A DNA stretch of 64,000 nt from contig NC_080558.1 of assembly GCF_030253575.1 (NCBI RefSeq), forward strand, positions 34,417,611 through 34,481,610, read 5' to 3'. A model generated the notes under the pieces. That model made no database searches. It was not told the DNA's origin and saw only the letters and a program-made list of their open reading frames with translations. Shown piece after piece: positions 62,396 through 64,000 of the stretch. The position numbers were made by a program, and so were the translations under genes. The stretch comes from Rhododendron vialii. Its lineage: Eukaryota; Streptophyta; Magnoliopsida; Ericales; Ericaceae. Every line of letters starts with the position of its first letter. The stretch's first letter is position 1.

Positions 62396-64000
62396 ATGGT
62401 GAAACCAATGATGAGAGTTCTTCTCACGCCCCTCTTCATCTTCTTCTCCCTCTCCCTAGCAACTGCAGCAACATACGATGTGGTCACACTGGGAGCCATA
62501 GGAGATGGAACATCTGACTCGACCAACTCCTTCCTCAGCGCCTGGCGCGCAGCTTGTGACTCGGTATGCCCGGCCACAATCTACGTTCCGCCAGGGCAAT
62601 ACTTGGTCGGAAAAACTGTATTCAGCGGCGTGTGTAAAAGCAGCGCCATCGACATTCATATCAACGGCACCCTCTTGGCTCCTGCTGATTATCGCGTTAT
62701 CAGTAGTTTGGATAACTGGCTTGTGTTTGAGCGTGTAACCGGTGTTTCAATTTACGGTGGTGGGACTCTTAATGGTCAAGGAACTGGTTTGTGGGCTTGT
62801 AAAGCCTCCGGACAGAGTTGCCCTATGGGAGCTACGGTAAGTACGAAGTAGGAGTCATATATAGACATGCAAGGATACTCTATATATACCCGAAAATATT
62901 ACTCCTCTCGTCCCAAAAAGATTTTCTGGTCTTTCAAACGAAAATTTAAAAAATAAATTATCGTTAAAAGAAATTTGAAGTTCTTTTTCCATAAATGAAA
63001 AGAAGTCATTGATATCTGGTAACTAGCGGCAAAAAGTTTTAATTTTCTTGACTAAATACATTATTTTTAAGCTCTTGTTTTGCACGATATTTTTTAGACG
63101 GAAGTAGTACTATTTCCTAGTTAGAATGTGTGTGGAATACACTCTACGTGCATGCTTGTGTCAAGCCCACTTCTGTTTGAGTTATTTATCCATTAATTGT
63201 GTTCCGACAGTTGTAAAAGTACTAAAAAATTTGGATTGTCTCTATAATTATTTTTGCTTAGTGATATGGGAGACATCAGATTTAAACTGGAAAATACTAT
63301 GTGAACTAAATTGCAGCTTGTTCTAATTATTTGGTCAAGCAAACTTGTATATATGTTAATATGTGATGGTATAATTTTTCCGAAACAAAAAATCAATGGC
63401 GGAGCTATGAAGGGGCGTGGTGGGGTCGGACCCCAACATTATATTTTTAACTAGTATTATTATGTGTAATGTGAGTATAAATTATATAATTAGTTTAACC
63501 ATCTCTAAAAATCTAACTTAATGTTGATTTAATCTAGTTAGTAATTAAAGGTATTTTACACTATCATGTAAAATTTGCTCAATTTCTTTCATAGACGAAA
63601 ATAAGCACATATTGACATTGCGATTGTCGACAAAAGATTATGTAACATCTTGTGGAATATATTATTTTACTACAAAAGTTACTCGATTATATATTGAATT
63701 ACATTGCCACATAAAAATACTTCTCTTAAATTGGCCCCCTCAGTGTAATATTCTAGCTCCACCACTGAAACTAAGCATCTCCTATGGGAGGAGTCAAATC
63801 CTCCATGGAGCACATGTGGCAATTTTTGCCTCCTCGTGTAATTTCTTAAAAATCTCATGATTTTTCAACAAATCTGAACCATTACAAAAACAATTGAATA
63901 ACTGAGATTTTATTAAATGCTTTATGCAGTTCAAACTCAGACAACAGTGAATCCATATCAAAACTGAAAGCAAACAAAATACAAGATAAGCTTTAATAAA
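62396..64000 (+). CDS. PG3: GH28 polygalacturonase, exon 1 only (cut by window end)
   Basis: Exon 1 is 62396-62836, ending at a GTAAGT donor, in frame and 147 codons long like PG2. The signal peptide is the same as in PG2, followed by [17 protein letters not shown], and it closes at [16 protein letters not shown]. Only a few residues differ from PG2. Catalytic motifs lie in exons 2-3, which would fall beyond 64000: intron 1 of PG2 is 1,480 bases and only 1,164 bases follow here. Whether the gene is intact cannot be judged. Confidence 0.85.
62902..63107. mobile_element. Stowaway-like MITE in PG3 intron 1
   Basis: Orthologous to the copy at 51722-51932, with the same ends and position relative to exon 1. 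Confidence 0.65.

Overview
This window is nuclear DNA from a flowering plant, most likely a woody eudicot. It is AT-rich, its genes carry GT-AG introns swollen by transposons, and it is full of CT/GA microsatellites and plant transposon families (Mutator-like, hAT, Stowaway, PIF/Harbinger-like, Ty3/gypsy, TRIM, LINE). The species cannot be told from sequence alone. There are no prokaryotic features, CRISPR arrays or convincing RNA genes.

Layout. About 0.9-9.5 kb is a Mutator-like element (MULE) with matching terminal inverted repeats. It carries a broken FAR1-type transposase joined to an OTU cysteine-protease domain, a duplicated OTU tail, and a possible opposite-strand ORF. From 9.9 to 21.2 kb is a three-exon gene for an EMAPII/Arc1p-like tRNA-binding OB-fold protein (263 aa). 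Its two introns hold an hAT MITE, a dead Ty3/gypsy integrase, a TRIM element and other repeats. About 21.2-28.9 kb is repeat-rich: a PIF-like fragment, foldback MITEs, a second MULE-like element invaded by an LTR-like segment with palindromic tandem repeats, and one TIR element nested around another.

From 29.0 to 40.4 kb a nine-exon gene encodes a nucleoside hydrolase of the URH2/NSH2 type (323 aa). It has one probable GC-AG intron and at least seven MITE-like insertions. From 44.4 kb to the window end are three tandem GH28 exopolygalacturonase-like genes: PG1 (397 aa), PG2 (393 aa) and PG3 (exon 1 only, cut by the window edge).

The main structural story is the polygalacturonase cluster. PG2 is a chimera. 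Its promoter, exon 1 and intron 1 match PG3, while intron 2, exons 3-4 and about 1 kb of 3' flank match PG1. A 37-bp vestige of a PG1-type exon 2 end, with its own splice donor, sits inside PG2 intron 2 and marks the recombination seam. Other notable signals are a foldback MITE family with four copies that share a core but differ in their arms, and a dispersed palindromic motif (about TCRGAYWYTAAWRTCYGAA) repeated many times in the non-coding parts of the MULE and again in the second MULE-like element.

All gene models were spliced by eye. Exon borders rest on reading frame, GT/AG sites and remembered family conservation, not on transcripts or database searches.
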